Part shown: one piece after another, positions 8,911 to 19,568 of the stretch | How the letters are laid out: each line of letters begins with the position of its first letter | Position numbering within the stretch: the stretch's first letter is position 1 | Assembly (NCBI GenBank): GCA_020638575.1 | Contig: JACKIH010000003.1 | Location: 663,501 to 727,500, forward strand | DNA length: 64,000 bases | Source of the DNA: Rhodospirillaceae bacterium | GTDB lineage: Bacteria > Pseudomonadota > Alphaproteobacteria > DSM-16000 > Inquilinaceae | Direction: 5' to 3' | Translations under genes and position numbers: made by a program | The notes under the pieces: model-generated | Told to the model about the DNA's origin: nothing | Databases searched by the model: none | The model's input: the letters and a program-made list of their open reading frames with translations, nothing else

Positions 8911-10215
8911 TTAGTAGCGGTAGTGGTCGGACTTGAACGGCCCGGCGCTGTTGAGGCCCAGGTACTCCGCCTGCTTGTCGGTCAACGTGGTCAGCTTGGC
9001 CCCCAGCTTGTCCAGGTGCAGAGCCGCCACCTTCTCATCCAAGTGCTTGGGCAGCGTGTAGACTTGGCACTGGTAGTTGTCGTGGTTGGTCCACAGCTCG
9101 ATCTGGGCCAGCACCTGGTTGGTGAATGAAGCGCTCATCACGAAGCTCGGGTGGCCGGTGGCGCAGCCCAGGTTCACCAGGCGGCCCTTGGCCAGCACGA
9201 TCAGGCGCTTGCCGTCGGGGAACACGACCTCGTCCACCTGCGGCTTGACCTCTTCCCACTGGTAGTTGCGCAGGCTGCTGATCTGGATCTCGCTGTCGAA
9301 GTGGCCGATGTTGCAGACGATGGCGCGGTCCTTCATGCGGCGCATGTGATCCTGCGTGATCACGTCGACGTTGCCCGTCGCGGTGACGAAGATGTCGCCC
9401 GCCGGGGCAGCGTCGTCCATGGTCGTCACCTGGTAGCCTTCCATGGCCGCCTGCAGCGCGCAGATCGGGTCGATCTCCGTCACCATCACGCGCGCACCCT
9501 GGCTGCGCAGGCTTTCTGCCGAGCCCTTGCCGACGTCGCCGTAGCCGCACACCACCGCCACCTTGCCGGCCAGCATCACGTCGGTCGCCCGCTTGATGCC
9601 GTCCACCAGGCTTTCGCGGCAGCCGTAGAGGTTGTCGAACTTGGACTTGGTGACGCTGTCGTTGACGTTGATGGCCGGCACCTTCAGCGTGCCCGCCTTG
9701 GCCATCTCGTAAAGCCGGTGCACACCGGTGGTGGTTTCCTCAGACAGTCCGACGACACCGCCCAGCAGGTCGGGGTAGTCGCTGTGCATCACGGCGGTGG
9801 CGTCGCCGCCGTCGTCCAGGATCAGGTTCGGCGTCCAGCCGTCGGGGCCCTTGATGGTCTGGTGGATGCACCACCAGAACTCCTCCTCCGTCTCGCCCTT
9901 CCAGGCGAACACCGGCACGCCGGCCGCAGCCACGGCGGCGGCGGCATGGTCCTGGGTGGAGAAGATGTTGCACGAGCTCCAGCGCACGGTGGCGCCCAGC
10001 GCCACCAGGGTCTCGATCAGCACCGCGGTCTGGATGGTCATGTGCAGGCAGCCGACGATGCGCGCACCCTTCAGGGGCTGCTGGCCGGCATATTCGGCCC
10101 GCAGCGCCATCAGGCCCGGCATCTCGGTCTCGGCAATGGCGATCTCGCGGCGGCCCCAGTCGGCCAGGCCGATATCGGCCACCTTGAAGTCCTGGGTTGC
10201 GGCTGTGTCGGGCAT
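8911..10215 (-). CDS. ahcY: Adenosylhomocysteinase
   Basis: Hydrolyses S-adenosylhomocysteine to adenosine and homocysteine, using bound NAD, and so keeps the methylation cycle running. The 434-aa protein shows family signatures: DIGLADWGRREIAIAETEMP at the N terminus, LHMTIQTAVLIETL, SSCNIFSTQDHAAAA, NVNDSVTKSKFDN with the catalytic Lys/Asp region, the NAD-binding VVCGYGDVGKGSAESL, and the C-terminal SDHYRY. The ATG start fits the family length. A near-palindromic element lies about 60-80 bp upstream. The DivL-like gene follows on the same strand. Confidence 0.98.
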   Translation of the reverse strand: MPDTAATQDFKVADIGLADWGRREIAIAETEMPGLMALRAEYAGQQPLKGARIVGCLHMTIQTAVLIETLVALGATVRWSSCNIFSTQDHAAAAVAAAGVPVFAWKGETEEEFWWCIHQTIKGPDGWTPNLILDDGGDATAVMHSDYPDLLGGVVGLSEETTTGVHRLYEMAKAGTLKVPAINVNDSVTKSKFDNLYGCRESLVDGIKRATDVMLAGKVAVVCGYGDVGKGSAESLRSQGARVMVTEIDPICALQAAMEGYQVTTMDDAAPAGDIFVTATGNVDVITQDHMRRMKDRAIVCNIGHFDSEIQISSLRNYQWEEVKPQVDEVVFPDGKRLIVLAKGRLVNLGCATGHPSFVMSASFTNQVLAQIELWTNHDNYQCQVYTLPKHLDEKVAALHLDKLGAKLTTLTDKQAEYLGLNSAGPFKSDHYRY

Positions 10216-10276
10216 GCCCTGTGGTCCTCCAAATCATTTGGGGGCGATGTAGCAACCGCACCGGGGCACAGCAAGC

Positions 10277-10292
10277 ATAAAGATATCGTTAT
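10277..10292. promoter_or_regulatory. Candidate operator upstream of ahcY
   Basis: The sequence ATAAAGATATCGTTAT is a nearly perfect 16-bp palindrome centred on GATATC, 62-77 bp upstream of the ahcY start, in AT-rich surroundings that contrast with the GC-rich flanks. Methionine-cycle genes in proteobacteria are often controlled by small repressors such as SahR that bind palindromes of this kind. No such regulator is in the window, so the assignment is tentative. Confidence 0.4.
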
Positions 10293-10402
10293 ATGGCTGC
10301 CCTGCGGGGGCCGCGGCGTCGCACCCCATCAAGGTCCCGGCCCGCAGAAGCGAACGGCCGCCGCACCCTTGGCATTTTCCGGTCAGTCGGCGCCGGCCCC
10401 CC

Positions 10403-10442
10403 CCCGACCACCCAAGCCTTTGTCGGCCATTGGGTGGTCGGG
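10403..10442. repeat. Intergenic hairpin repeat, copy C
   Basis: A perfect 13-bp stem (CCCGACCACCCAA with TTGGGTGGTCGGG) encloses a 14-nt loop. On the minus strand the adjoining block reads GGATCGGCTCCGGCCCA, which matches the block beside copies A and D. The copy lies about 100 bp past the symporter stop. Confidence 0.65.
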
Positions 10443-10538
10443 CGGAGGACGTGGGCCGGAGCCGATCCAACAGAGCGGAAAGCGCTCCAGGGTGCGACGG
10501 CCGTTCGGGCTACCCGACCGGATTCGGGAGGTGGCGCC

Positions 10539-11993
10539 CTATTCCGCCGGTTGCGTGGCCGTCGGCGACCCGTTCTGGCTCCACGCCACCAGGTCGATGT
10601 CGAGGTCCGGGAACTGGCTGGGATCGAACACCGGCTGTTCGACGCCCGCCTTGAGCTGGCGGCGGTAGTCGTTCAGCACGCGCAGGCCCACCGGGAACAG
10701 CATGGTGATGGCCAGCAGGTTGACCAGCGCCAGGATGCCCATCATCGGGTCGGAGAAGAAGAACACCGCCGTCGCCCCCGGTGCCGCCGAGCCGATCAGC
10801 ACCAGCCCGACGATGAGGATACGCAACACGTGGCGCGCCAGCCCGCTGTCGGTGAACACCGTCAGCGCATTCTCACCCAGGTAGTAGTTGTAGATGATCG
10901 AGCTGAAGGCAAACAGCAGGATGGCCGCGGTCAGGAAGTACTGCGCCCAGTCGCCCACATGGCCGACCAGCGACTGCTGCGTGAGCACCACGCCGTCGAT
11001 ACCTTCGGCACCCGGCACGTAGACATCGCCGAGCAGGATCATGAAGGCGGTGGCCGAGCAGATGATGATGGTGTCGATGAACACCGACAGCGACTGCACG
11101 ACGCCCTGCGCCATGGGGTGGGGCACATGCGCCACCGCGGCCACGTTGGGAGCGCTGCCCAGCCCCGCCTCGTTGGAGAACAGGCCGCGCCGCAGCCCCT
11201 GGGCCACCGCGGCCCCCATGCCGCCGCCGACCGCTTCCTCCAGCCCGAAGGCATTGGAGAAGATCATGCCGATCACCGCCGGCACGTCGCCGATGTTGAG
11301 AACGATGATGACGATAGCCATGCCGATGTAGCCGACCGCCATGATCGGCACCACGACCTCGGCCACCTCGGCGATGCGCTTGATGCCGCCGTAGACGACC
11401 ACGCCGGTGATCACCGCCAGGGCCAGGCCGGTCCACAGCCGGTCGAAGCCCAGGCTGTCTTCCACGGCACCGGCCACCGTATTGCCCTGGAAGGCGTTGA
11501 AGCCGAGCGCGAAGGCGGCGATCAGCGAAATCGCGTAGATGATCGCCAGCCACCTATAGTTGGCTCCCAGCCCGTGCAGGATGTATTGCGCCGGGCCGCC
11601 GCGGTAGGTGCCGGCCTCGTCCGCCCGCTTGAAGGTCTGGGCCAGGGTGCATTCGAACAGGCTGGTGGCCATGCCCACCAGGGCGATCGCCCACATCCAG
11701 AACACGGCCCCTGGGCCGCCCAGCGTGATCGCCACCGCGACGCCGGCGATATTGCCGCCACCGACACGCCCGCCAACGCTGACCAACAGGGCCTGCAGCG
11801 AACTTACATGCTTGGTGGGGTCAAGATCGCCCTTGGCCGGGAACAGCACGCGGAACATGCGCACGAAGAATTGGAACTGTACGAGCCCCGAAGCCAGAGT
11901 GAAAAAGACGCCGAGAACCACCAAAAACGGAATCAGTGACCACCCCCAGGTGAGGTCACCAATAACCCCGAAGATCTGCTCCAAGAATTCCAT
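10539..11993 (-). CDS. Sodium:alanine (AGCS) family amino acid symporter
   Basis: An inner-membrane amino-acid carrier of the alanine/glycine:cation symporter family, 484 aa. The N terminus MEFLEQIFGVIGDLTWGWSL, the motif SVGGRVGGGNIAGVAVAITL with GGPGAVFWMW, and GGIKRIAEVAEVVVPIMA are characteristic, with about ten hydrophobic helices. It imports alanine or glycine with sodium or protons. Alanine dehydrogenase lies 5.5 kb away in the same orientation but not in the same transcript. The start is the ATG at 11993 with an AGGGGA-type ribosome-binding site. Confidence 0.94.
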   Translation of the reverse strand: MEFLEQIFGVIGDLTWGWSLIPFLVVLGVFFTLASGLVQFQFFVRMFRVLFPAKGDLDPTKHVSSLQALLVSVGGRVGGGNIAGVAVAITLGGPGAVFWMWAIALVGMATSLFECTLAQTFKRADEAGTYRGGPAQYILHGLGANYRWLAIIYAISLIAAFALGFNAFQGNTVAGAVEDSLGFDRLWTGLALAVITGVVVYGGIKRIAEVAEVVVPIMAVGYIGMAIVIIVLNIGDVPAVIGMIFSNAFGLEEAVGGGMGAAVAQGLRRGLFSNEAGLGSAPNVAAVAHVPHPMAQGVVQSLSVFIDTIIICSATAFMILLGDVYVPGAEGIDGVVLTQQSLVGHVGDWAQYFLTAAILLFAFSSIIYNYYLGENALTVFTDSGLARHVLRILIVGLVLIGSAAPGATAVFFFSDPMMGILALVNLLAITMLFPVGLRVLNDYRRQLKAGVEQPVFDPSQFPDLDIDLVAWSQNGSPTATQPAE

Positions 11994-12444
11994 AATCCCC
12001 TGCCCTCTTCACCGCCTCACCAGGAGACGCATTGACCCATTGGGCGGGCCGCTACTTGACCCGCTCAGCTACGGTGTTCCATCGTTTGTGTACTTGGCAT
12101 TCCTAGACCATTCACCATAACAATGGCCGGCGGCAAATCCCAAGCCAATTTGTCGCCTTGACCGCCCGGGATTGTCTTTTTCGATTGCGCCGGCCTCTGT
12201 CGAGACCGCGTCCGGGACAATGGATTGGCAGGACAGCGCGGCCGTTGCTGCGGCCGGCGGGCCCACAGCCGGGTTGCGTGGTGGGCCGGACACCCCGGCG
12301 GTTGCGTTCGGCGCCGGGTTAAAGCTTTGTTATAAAACAATGAATCTTCGGTGATTTCGCGCGCCGCGACGGCGATTCAACAATATCCGGACACGCAAGT
12401 ACCCGTTATAAGGTGCGCGGCCACCGCACCGGAGGACATGGACG
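11994..12444. other. Divergent intergenic region, symporter / dienelactone hydrolase
   Basis: These 451 bp carry no convincing gene on either strand. They must hold both promoters. The stretch 12330-12412 is relatively AT-rich (GTTATAAAACAATG near 12328 and CCGTTATAAGG near 12403) and is the best candidate for the promoter of the rightward gene. No dyad or repeat stands out. Confidence 0.5.
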
Positions 12445-13116
12445 ATGCCGCAAGGGAACTCCGTCAAGCTGACCGCCGCAGACGGTCACAGCTTCGAAGC
12501 CTTCCATGCGATGCCGCCCCGAACACCGCGGGGCGGGCTGGTGCTGATCCAGGAGATTTTCGGCGTCAACCAGCACATTCGCGCGGTGGCGGAGTTCTAT
12601 GCCTCCAAAGGCTATGCCGTACTCGCCCCGGCCCTCTTCGACAGGGTCGAGCCGGGCGTGGAACTGGCCTACGACGAAGCGGGCGTCACCCGCGGGCGCG
12701 AGCTGCGTACCACCATCGGCTGGGACAGCCCGGTGCGCGACATCGCCGCGTGCGCCGAAGAGCTTGTCGGCTACGGGCGGGTCGCCACCCTGGGGTACTG
12801 CTGGGGCGGTTCGCTGTCCTATGTCGCGGCGGCGCGGACACGGGTGTCCGCTGCGGTCTGCTACTACGGCGCCCAGATCATCGACTTCCGCTTCGAACGA
12901 CCGCATTGCCCGGTACAGATGCATTTCGGCGAAAAGGACCTGCTGATCTCCAAGGACGACGTGGCCGCCATCCGCTCCGCCCTTCCGGAAGCGGAGATCT
13001 ACACCTATCCCGCCGGCCACGGCTTCAACTGCACCGAACGGGCGGACTTCCACGCGGAAAGTTCCACACTCGCCGGCGAGCGCACCCTGGCGTTCCTGTC
13101 GGCCAGCATCGGGTAG
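12445..13116 (+). CDS. Dienelactone hydrolase family protein
   Basis: A 223-aa alpha/beta hydrolase of the dienelactone hydrolase family. The nucleophile elbow is LGYCWGGS, with Cys as nucleophile; the acid is the Asp in FGEKDLL and the His is in PAGHGFNC, so the Cys-Asp-His triad is intact. The N terminus has the typical RGGLVLIQEIFGVNQHIR. A GGAGG ribosome-binding site lies 9 nt before the ATG at 12445. It stands alone, not in a chlorocatechol operon, so the physiological substrate is unknown; many chromosomal homologues act on other lactones or esters. Confidence 0.92.
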   Translation: MPQGNSVKLTAADGHSFEAFHAMPPRTPRGGLVLIQEIFGVNQHIRAVAEFYASKGYAVLAPALFDRVEPGVELAYDEAGVTRGRELRTTIGWDSPVRDIAACAEELVGYGRVATLGYCWGGSLSYVAAARTRVSAAVCYYGAQIIDFRFERPHCPVQMHFGEKDLLISKDDVAAIRSALPEAEIYTYPAGHGFNCTERADFHAESSTLAGERTLAFLSASIG

Positions 13117-13125
13117 GCGGCCGCC

Positions 13126-13380
13126 GTGCTGGTGAAGCGATCGGTGCGCCTGTCGGGGCACGCCACGAGCCTGGCGCTGGAGCCGGAATTCTGGGCGGCG
13201 CTGGCGACGCTGGCGGACTCGTGGGGGCTCGGCATCGACCAGGCAGTCGCCCGCATCGATGCCGACCGCGAAAACCCCGCCGGCAACCTCACCAGCGCCA
13301 TCCGCGTGCAGGTGCTCGACCATTTCCGCCGGCTGGCGGACCAGGTTCAGCCGCCGCCAGAAGGGTCGGCGGGGGGCTGA
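13126..13380 (+). CDS. Ribbon-helix-helix domain protein
   Basis: An 84-aa protein whose N-terminal half fits the RHH_4-type ribbon-helix-helix family seen in alphaproteobacteria: KRSVRLSGHATSLALEPEFW, then a helix ALATLADSWGL and NLTSAIRVQVLDHFR. The start is GTG, 9 bp after the hydrolase stop. Its 3' end overlaps the convergent AsmA gene by 34 bp. Such proteins bind DNA as dimers; the target is unknown. A DUF4169 gene, its frequent neighbour in related genomes, lies at 16725 on the far side of the AsmA gene. Confidence 0.85.
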   Translation: MLVKRSVRLSGHATSLALEPEFWAALATLADSWGLGIDQAVARIDADRENPAGNLTSAIRVQVLDHFRRLADQVQPPPEGSAGG

Positions 13381-16300
13381 TCGTCCGGCGGCCCGCCGAA
13401 CTGCTCGGTCAGGTCGTCGGCATAGCGTTCGGCCACATGGGCCTGCAGGGCGTCGCTGCGCAGGTGCCGCAGGGGCGCGCGCGGTGGGCCGGCCAGGCTG
13501 AGCCCGAAGCCGGGCGCGTCGGGGTGGTCGAACAGCGCGAAATCCAGGTCCAGCCGCAGGTCCCAGTCGGCCAGGTCGAACAGCCCCGACCCGCTGGCGG
13601 TGCCGCGCCCCGCCGTCAAGGAGACCGCATCGGAGGTGATGACGCCTTCGGTGACGGTGAGAGGGGCAGCGATGGCGGCAAACCCGGTGGTGCCGCTGGT
13701 GCCGGCGCGGCGCACCAGATCCACGAAGTCGATGGGATCGATGCGGCGGGCCAGCGCGTCATCCATGGCCGCAAGGTCCAAGCCGGCAATCTCGCCGGAG
13801 GCCACCGCAACCTCGCCCACGCCCGACAGGCTGCGCACCAGTTCCGCCGGGGTCCGCCCCTCGCCCGTGACGGCCAGCGAGAGGCCGGCGGTGCCGGTGA
13901 TGCCGTCGGTCCGGAGGATGGTGGCGAGGAAATCCTCCAGGGCGATGTCCACGAGGTCGAGTTGCACGGTGAGATTGGGCACCGCACCGGAGGCCAGCCG
14001 GGCATCGGCCGCCAGTTGCCCGCCCAGGGCCCGGCCCGATAGCCCTTCCAGCACCACGCCGGACGCATCGCCCATCAGGCGGACACGCGGTTCGGCGATC
14101 TCCAGCCCCTGCCAGGCCAGGACGGCGCCGGACAGGTTGAGGTCCAGCGGCGTCCAGCCCTCCGGCCACGGCCCGGACAAGGGCGCTTCCGACCAGTCGC
14201 CCAGCCGGTCGAGCGGCCAACGGCCGGCATCGCCCAGCCAGTCGCCCAGGTTGAGGCGGCCCAAGCGGAAGTCGCCGCGGATCCAGCCGTCCTCTGCGTC
14301 GGAGCGTAGCGATCCCACCAGCGAGACCGGCCCGAGCACCACCTGCACGTTGCCGGCCGACCAGCCGTCCTGCCCCAGGGCGATCTCGGCAAAGGCATCG
14401 GCTTCGCCGAGTCCCGCCGGCAGGGTCAGCGGATCGGCCACCGCGCGGGCCAGGTCCGCCACCGAACGATGGCGCAACCGTGCGGTGCCGACGATCTCGG
14501 CGCCCGCCCAGCCGGCCGCCGCACCGGCGATGGAGCCGGCAAACTCCATATGGCCGCGGCTGCCGTCGGCGAGCAGCGAAACCGACAGCTCGTCCGCCGT
14601 CCCGCCCAGCACCACCTCCGCATCGACCACGCCGAGGGCCGCCAGCACCGGCGGCACCGGCCAGCCGATGAGGTCGAGGACAGATGCCAGCGTCGGTGCC
14701 GCATGCCCGGTGATGCGCAGGTCCAGCCCGGACAGGGCCGCAAGGTCGGCGATATAGCCGGCGGCCGAAAGCCCGGCACCGGCAGCCCCACCCAGCCGCG
14801 CCTCGCGCAGGCTCAGCGCCGCTCCGGCCAGGGTGGCATCGAGGCGGATGTCCTGCCAGGTGTCGCCGCCCACCACCAGCGAGCCGACGGTGGCATCGAC
14901 GTTCAGGTTTACGCGGCCGGCAAGCGCGCGGGCCGTTTCCAGCACCTCCACCAACGGCGGCACCGGGGCCGCCGCCAGGCCGGGCAGGTAGCGGTCCACG
15001 TCGAGCCGGTCGAGGTCGAGGCGCAGGCCGATGCCGGGCACCGGTCCGTCCATGTAAGCCATGCCGAGATCGACCTGGCTGCCGTCCACCTGCACCTCGC
15101 CGCCGGTGAGCCGCAGCTCGCCGGGCCGGCCGTCCAGCCGTCCACTGGCCACCACCCGGCGCAGCCGGTCGGCCGGAAGGTCCGGCAGGTCGACGCCGAA
15201 TCCCGCAAGAAAGGCGCGGAAGTCATTGGAATCGAAACGCCCCAACAGATCGATCACGGGGCCCTCGGCGGCCACCGCGACCGCACCGGAGAGGCGGATC
15301 TCCGTCTGACCGGGACCCGTGGCCCTGATCGCATCCAGGCGCAGCGAGGCTCCCTCCACATGTCCGCAGATGCGCAGGTCGGTGAACAGGCCGTCGCGCA
15401 CGCGCGCGCTGTTCACGGTGACGTCGAAGTTGGCGGACAGCTCGTCCAGCAGGGCAGGCGGCAGGGCCTCTGCCAGTGTCGCCAGGCCATCGTGGGCGAG
15501 GAACGCGTCGGCCAACTGACCCGCCGGACCCGAGGGATCGCCCAGGTTCAGGCGGTCGAGCGCCAGGGTGAGGTCGGCGGTCAGCCCGTCCTCCCAGCCG
15601 ACCGTCAGGCTGCCCTGCCCGCTGGTCTCGCCCACGGCCAGGCGCAGGCTGGTGAAGCGCGCACCGGCCCCTTGGCGATCCACCATGGCGGTGGCCGAGA
15701 CCGGCACCTCAGACACGTCCATTGGGGCGTCGCGCCCGGACAGTGCCAGACCCAGGCCGGCAATATCGGGGAACATGAGGTCGACATCGCCCGACAGCTC
15801 GCCCGTGGGCAACAGTAGCCCGGCAAAGCGGGCATCGCCGTCCAAGCCCGCGATCTCCGCGGCCACCGACAGCGGCAGCGCGCCGGAGCGCGTCGTCGGC
15901 CCGGTGCGCAGAGTCGCCGTCAGGGGCACGCCCTGCCAGCGACCGGAGAGCGACAGCTCCGCGGGGCCGGGCACCCCGCTGACGTGGCCGCCCGCCGTCA
16001 GGTCGATCACGCGCACCGCCGCCATGTCAGGCCCGCTGACCAGCAGTTGGCCGGATTCCACTGTCAGCCGGTCGATCGAGCTGAGGCCGAGCCAGCCGTC
16101 GCGGGCGGCCTCTTCGGGTGCGCCGGCCGGCCCGGCCTCGACGCCGCGGGCGTCGGTGTCGTCCGTCTCGTCCGTCTCGTCGGTGTCGTCGGTGTCGTCG
16201 GTGTCGTCGGGCCGCGGGACACGCCGCCAATGCAGGTCCGGCGAAACCACCACCAGGCGCTGCAACGACAGGTTGCCGGTGAAGAGGCTGCTGAGGTCCG

Positions 16301-16583
16301 CCACCGCCTGCAGCGCGCCGATCTGGCCGCTCACGCTATCCCTGGCGAAGGGGCCGGACACCACGCGGAAGCGCCCCAGGTCCAGGCGCGGCTGCGGCAG
16401 GATGCGGAAGCGGATGTCGCCTTCGGTCTCCACCCGCCAACCGGTGAGCCGCTCGATCGCCCCTTCCACCAGGCCGCGCCGTTCGGTCCAGTCGACCCAG
16501 CCCGGCCCCACGATGAGCGCGGCCACGACGGTGGTGGCCGCCAGCATGGCGGCGATGATTACGGTACGCATGGCCCGATCCAT
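13347..16583 (-). CDS. AsmA family protein
   Basis: A 1078-aa inner-membrane-anchored AsmA-type protein, a group linked to outer-membrane assembly and lipid transfer. One N-terminal transmembrane segment (MRTVIIAAMLAATTVVAALI) is followed by the AsmA signature VDWTERRGLVEGAIERLTGW and a long beta-rich periplasmic body with repeated domains. The C-terminal portion has the usual AsmA_2 features (LAVTGEGRTPAELVRSLSG, GRGTASGSGLFDLADWDLRL). Starts at 16583 (ATG) or 16571 (ATG) are both possible; an upstream GTG at 16613 is less likely. A D/T/E-rich low-complexity tract at about residues 127-144 comes from a 9-bp tandem repeat. Confidence 0.9.
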   Translation of the reverse strand: MDRAMRTVIIAAMLAATTVVAALIVGPGWVDWTERRGLVEGAIERLTGWRVETEGDIRFRILPQPRLDLGRFRVVSGPFARDSVSGQIGALQAVADLSSLFTGNLSLQRLVVVSPDLHWRRVPRPDDTDDTDDTDETDETDDTDARGVEAGPAGAPEEAARDGWLGLSSIDRLTVESGQLLVSGPDMAAVRVIDLTAGGHVSGVPGPAELSLSGRWQGVPLTATLRTGPTTRSGALPLSVAAEIAGLDGDARFAGLLLPTGELSGDVDLMFPDIAGLGLALSGRDAPMDVSEVPVSATAMVDRQGAGARFTSLRLAVGETSGQGSLTVGWEDGLTADLTLALDRLNLGDPSGPAGQLADAFLAHDGLATLAEALPPALLDELSANFDVTVNSARVRDGLFTDLRICGHVEGASLRLDAIRATGPGQTEIRLSGAVAVAAEGPVIDLLGRFDSNDFRAFLAGFGVDLPDLPADRLRRVVASGRLDGRPGELRLTGGEVQVDGSQVDLGMAYMDGPVPGIGLRLDLDRLDVDRYLPGLAAAPVPPLVEVLETARALAGRVNLNVDATVGSLVVGGDTWQDIRLDATLAGAALSLREARLGGAAGAGLSAAGYIADLAALSGLDLRITGHAAPTLASVLDLIGWPVPPVLAALGVVDAEVVLGGTADELSVSLLADGSRGHMEFAGSIAGAAAGWAGAEIVGTARLRHRSVADLARAVADPLTLPAGLGEADAFAEIALGQDGWSAGNVQVVLGPVSLVGSLRSDAEDGWIRGDFRLGRLNLGDWLGDAGRWPLDRLGDWSEAPLSGPWPEGWTPLDLNLSGAVLAWQGLEIAEPRVRLMGDASGVVLEGLSGRALGGQLAADARLASGAVPNLTVQLDLVDIALEDFLATILRTDGITGTAGLSLAVTGEGRTPAELVRSLSGVGEVAVASGEIAGLDLAAMDDALARRIDPIDFVDLVRRAGTSGTTGFAAIAAPLTVTEGVITSDAVSLTAGRGTASGSGLFDLADWDLRLDLDFALFDHPDAPGFGLSLAGPPRAPLRHLRSDALQAHVAERYADDLTEQFGGPPDDQPPADPSGGG
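16152..16205. repeat. In-frame 9-bp tandem repeat within the AsmA gene
   Basis: Six 9-bp units follow one another, four reading GTCGGTGTC and two GTCCGTCTC, plus a partial seventh. On the coding strand they give an Asp-Asp-Thr / Asp-Glu-Thr repeat. Because the unit is a multiple of three, changes in copy number would keep the reading frame. Confidence 0.9.
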
Positions 16584-16724
16584 GGACGATATCGGCACGT
16601 CCGGCAATGCCACCGCACACGGCCGTCTGCCTGCCCGTTCGGGAGTGTTTGGCCAGACGCCGGTCGTCGGCTACGGTACCGCGCGGTGCTCATGGACCCT
16701 GCCCAGCGGAAACGGAGGGTGACG

Positions 16725-16946
16725 ATGGCGACCGTCGTCAGTTTACGCGCCCATCGCAAGAAGAAAGCGCGCCAGGACAAGGCGGCCACCGCCGCAGCCA
16801 ACCGGGTGGCCCACGGCCGGCCCAAAGCGGCCAAGACGGCCGATACCGCTGCGCGCACGCTGGAGGAGCACCGGCTGGACGGCCACCGGTTGACCCCCGA
16901 CCCGGACGAGACCGACCGTCCCAGCGATCCGACGTCGACCACCTAG
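16725..16946 (+). CDS. DUF4169 family protein
   Basis: A 73-aa, strongly basic small protein: MATVVSLRAHRKKKARQDKA, then TAAANRVAHGRPKAAKTADT and LEEHRLDGHRL. This matches the DUF4169 pattern (VNLR.ARK.KAR, NR..FGR.K, LDGHRL). The ATG at 16725 has GGAGGG 5 nt upstream. The function of the family is unknown; the basic N terminus suggests nucleic-acid contact, which is inference. It is divergent from the AsmA gene. Confidence 0.88.
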   Translation: MATVVSLRAHRKKKARQDKAATAAANRVAHGRPKAAKTADTAARTLEEHRLDGHRLTPDPDETDRPSDPTSTT

Positions 16947-16996
16947 GTCGATCCCCAGTTCCCGAGACTGCAGCGGCACCGCCCGCCTGGACACCG

Positions 16997-18174
16997 ATGA
17001 CCGAGACCCTGCCCCACTGGGCCCTGCTGCCCGACGGCCTGCACGACCTCCTGCCGCCCGAGGCCGCCCACGAGGTGGACGTGGTGGAGCACCTGATGGC
17101 GCTCCTGGAAAGCCACGGCTACGAACGGGTGAAGCCGCCGCTGCTGGAATTCGAGGAAACCCTGCTGGGTGGCGTCGGTGCCGCACTGGCCAACGAGACC
17201 TTCCGGCTGATGGACCCGATCAGCCAGCGCATGATGGCGCTCCGGGCCGACATGACGGTGCAGATCGCCCGCCTCGCCCTGGCGCGGCTCAGCAAGGCGC
17301 CGCGGCCGCTCCGGCTCGCCTATTCCGGACAGGTGCTGCGGGTGCGCGGCACCCAGCTTCGCCCCGAACGCCAGTTCGCCCAGGTGGGAGCCGAGTTGAT
17401 CGGTGCCCCGACGCCGTACGCCGACGCGGAGATCGCAGCCCTCGCTGCCCAGGCTCTGGATTCGATCGGCGTCAAGGACTTGTCGCTCGATCTTACGGTG
17501 CCCAGCCTGGTGCCGATCATCCTCGACGCCATGGCGGTGCCGGCGGCTGAGCGGCCGGCCCTGCGCCAGGCCCTGGAACGCAAGGACGAAGCGGCCATCC
17601 GCCTCCACGGTGGTGCTGCGGCCGACCTGCTGTGCCGGCTGGCGCAGTCGAGCGGGCCGGCTCCCCACGCCATGGCGCTCCTGGGCCGCCTCCCGATCCC
17701 AGAGCAGGCGACCAGCAAAATCAGACGCCTGGAGATGGTTCTTGAGATCCTGGGACAGCGCATCCCCGACACCACCCTGACTATCGACTTGGTGGAATAC
17801 CGCGGGCTGGACTACCAGCGCGGCGTCAGCTTCACCGCCTTTGCCCGCGGCGCCCGCGGCGAACTGGGCCGCGGCGGCCACTATCTGGCCGGCAACCACC
17901 TGGGCGATGGCGTGCCCTCCACCGGCTTCACCTTGTTCATGGACAGCGTGCTGCGCTGCGTGGCCGAACCGCAACGGCGCCGCCGCATCTACGTCCCGCT
18001 TGACAGCGAGCCCGGCAAGTCTGCGGAGTTGCGCGCCGGTGGCTGGGTGACGGTGGCGGCGCTGGACACCGCCGAACCGATGGCGGAGGCGGCGCGCCTC
18101 GGCTGCGACATGGTGCTGGCCGGCGATCATCTGGTGGCGGTGACCCCGCCGCCGTCCCAACAGGATCCTCAGTA

Positions 18175-18175
<1 letters not shown>
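16997..18175 (+). CDS. hisZ: ATP phosphoribosyltransferase regulatory subunit HisZ
   Basis: HisZ is a catalytically inactive relative of histidyl-tRNA synthetase that activates and feedback-regulates short-form HisG, the first enzyme of histidine synthesis. The 392-aa protein shows class II synthetase-like motifs: PDGLHDLLPPEA at the N terminus, FRLMDPISQRMMALRADMT (motif 2-like), and YRGLDYQRGVSFTAFARG in the later part, but no anticodon-binding domain. Its stop codon shares one base with the purA start (TAATG), so the two genes are translationally coupled. The hisZ-purA pairing is common in alphaproteobacteria. No hisG lies in the window. Confidence 0.94.
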
Positions 18176-19467
<1,292 letters not shown>

Positions 19468-19491
19468 CCTGCGCCCGCCGCCAGGCGCAGG
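19468..19491 (+). terminator. Hairpin after purA
   Basis: A perfect 8-bp stem, CCTGCGCC with GGCGCAGG, and an 8-nt loop begin at the base after the purA stop codon. No T tract follows, so termination strength is uncertain. Confidence 0.45.
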
Positions 19492-19568
19492 CCCCCGCGA
19501 CGATGGGGCTGTTGCCTCGGCGGTGCTGCCTGCCTCACCCTCCTCGCTGGGGGACGGAGGATCGGGCG

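Larger units (their letters stand above)
10216..10538. other. Intergenic region upstream of ahcY
   Basis: This 323-bp stretch has no supported gene. It contains the ahcY leader with a palindrome centred on GATATC at 10282-10287, and copy C of the hairpin repeat (10403-10442), which lies between the symporter stop and the ahcY promoter region. Confidence 0.6.

Noticed and set aside
10216..10330. SAM or SAH riboswitch upstream of ahcY
   Set aside because: The leader lacks the conserved core sequences of the SAH and SAM-II types that I could look for; only a short palindrome is present.
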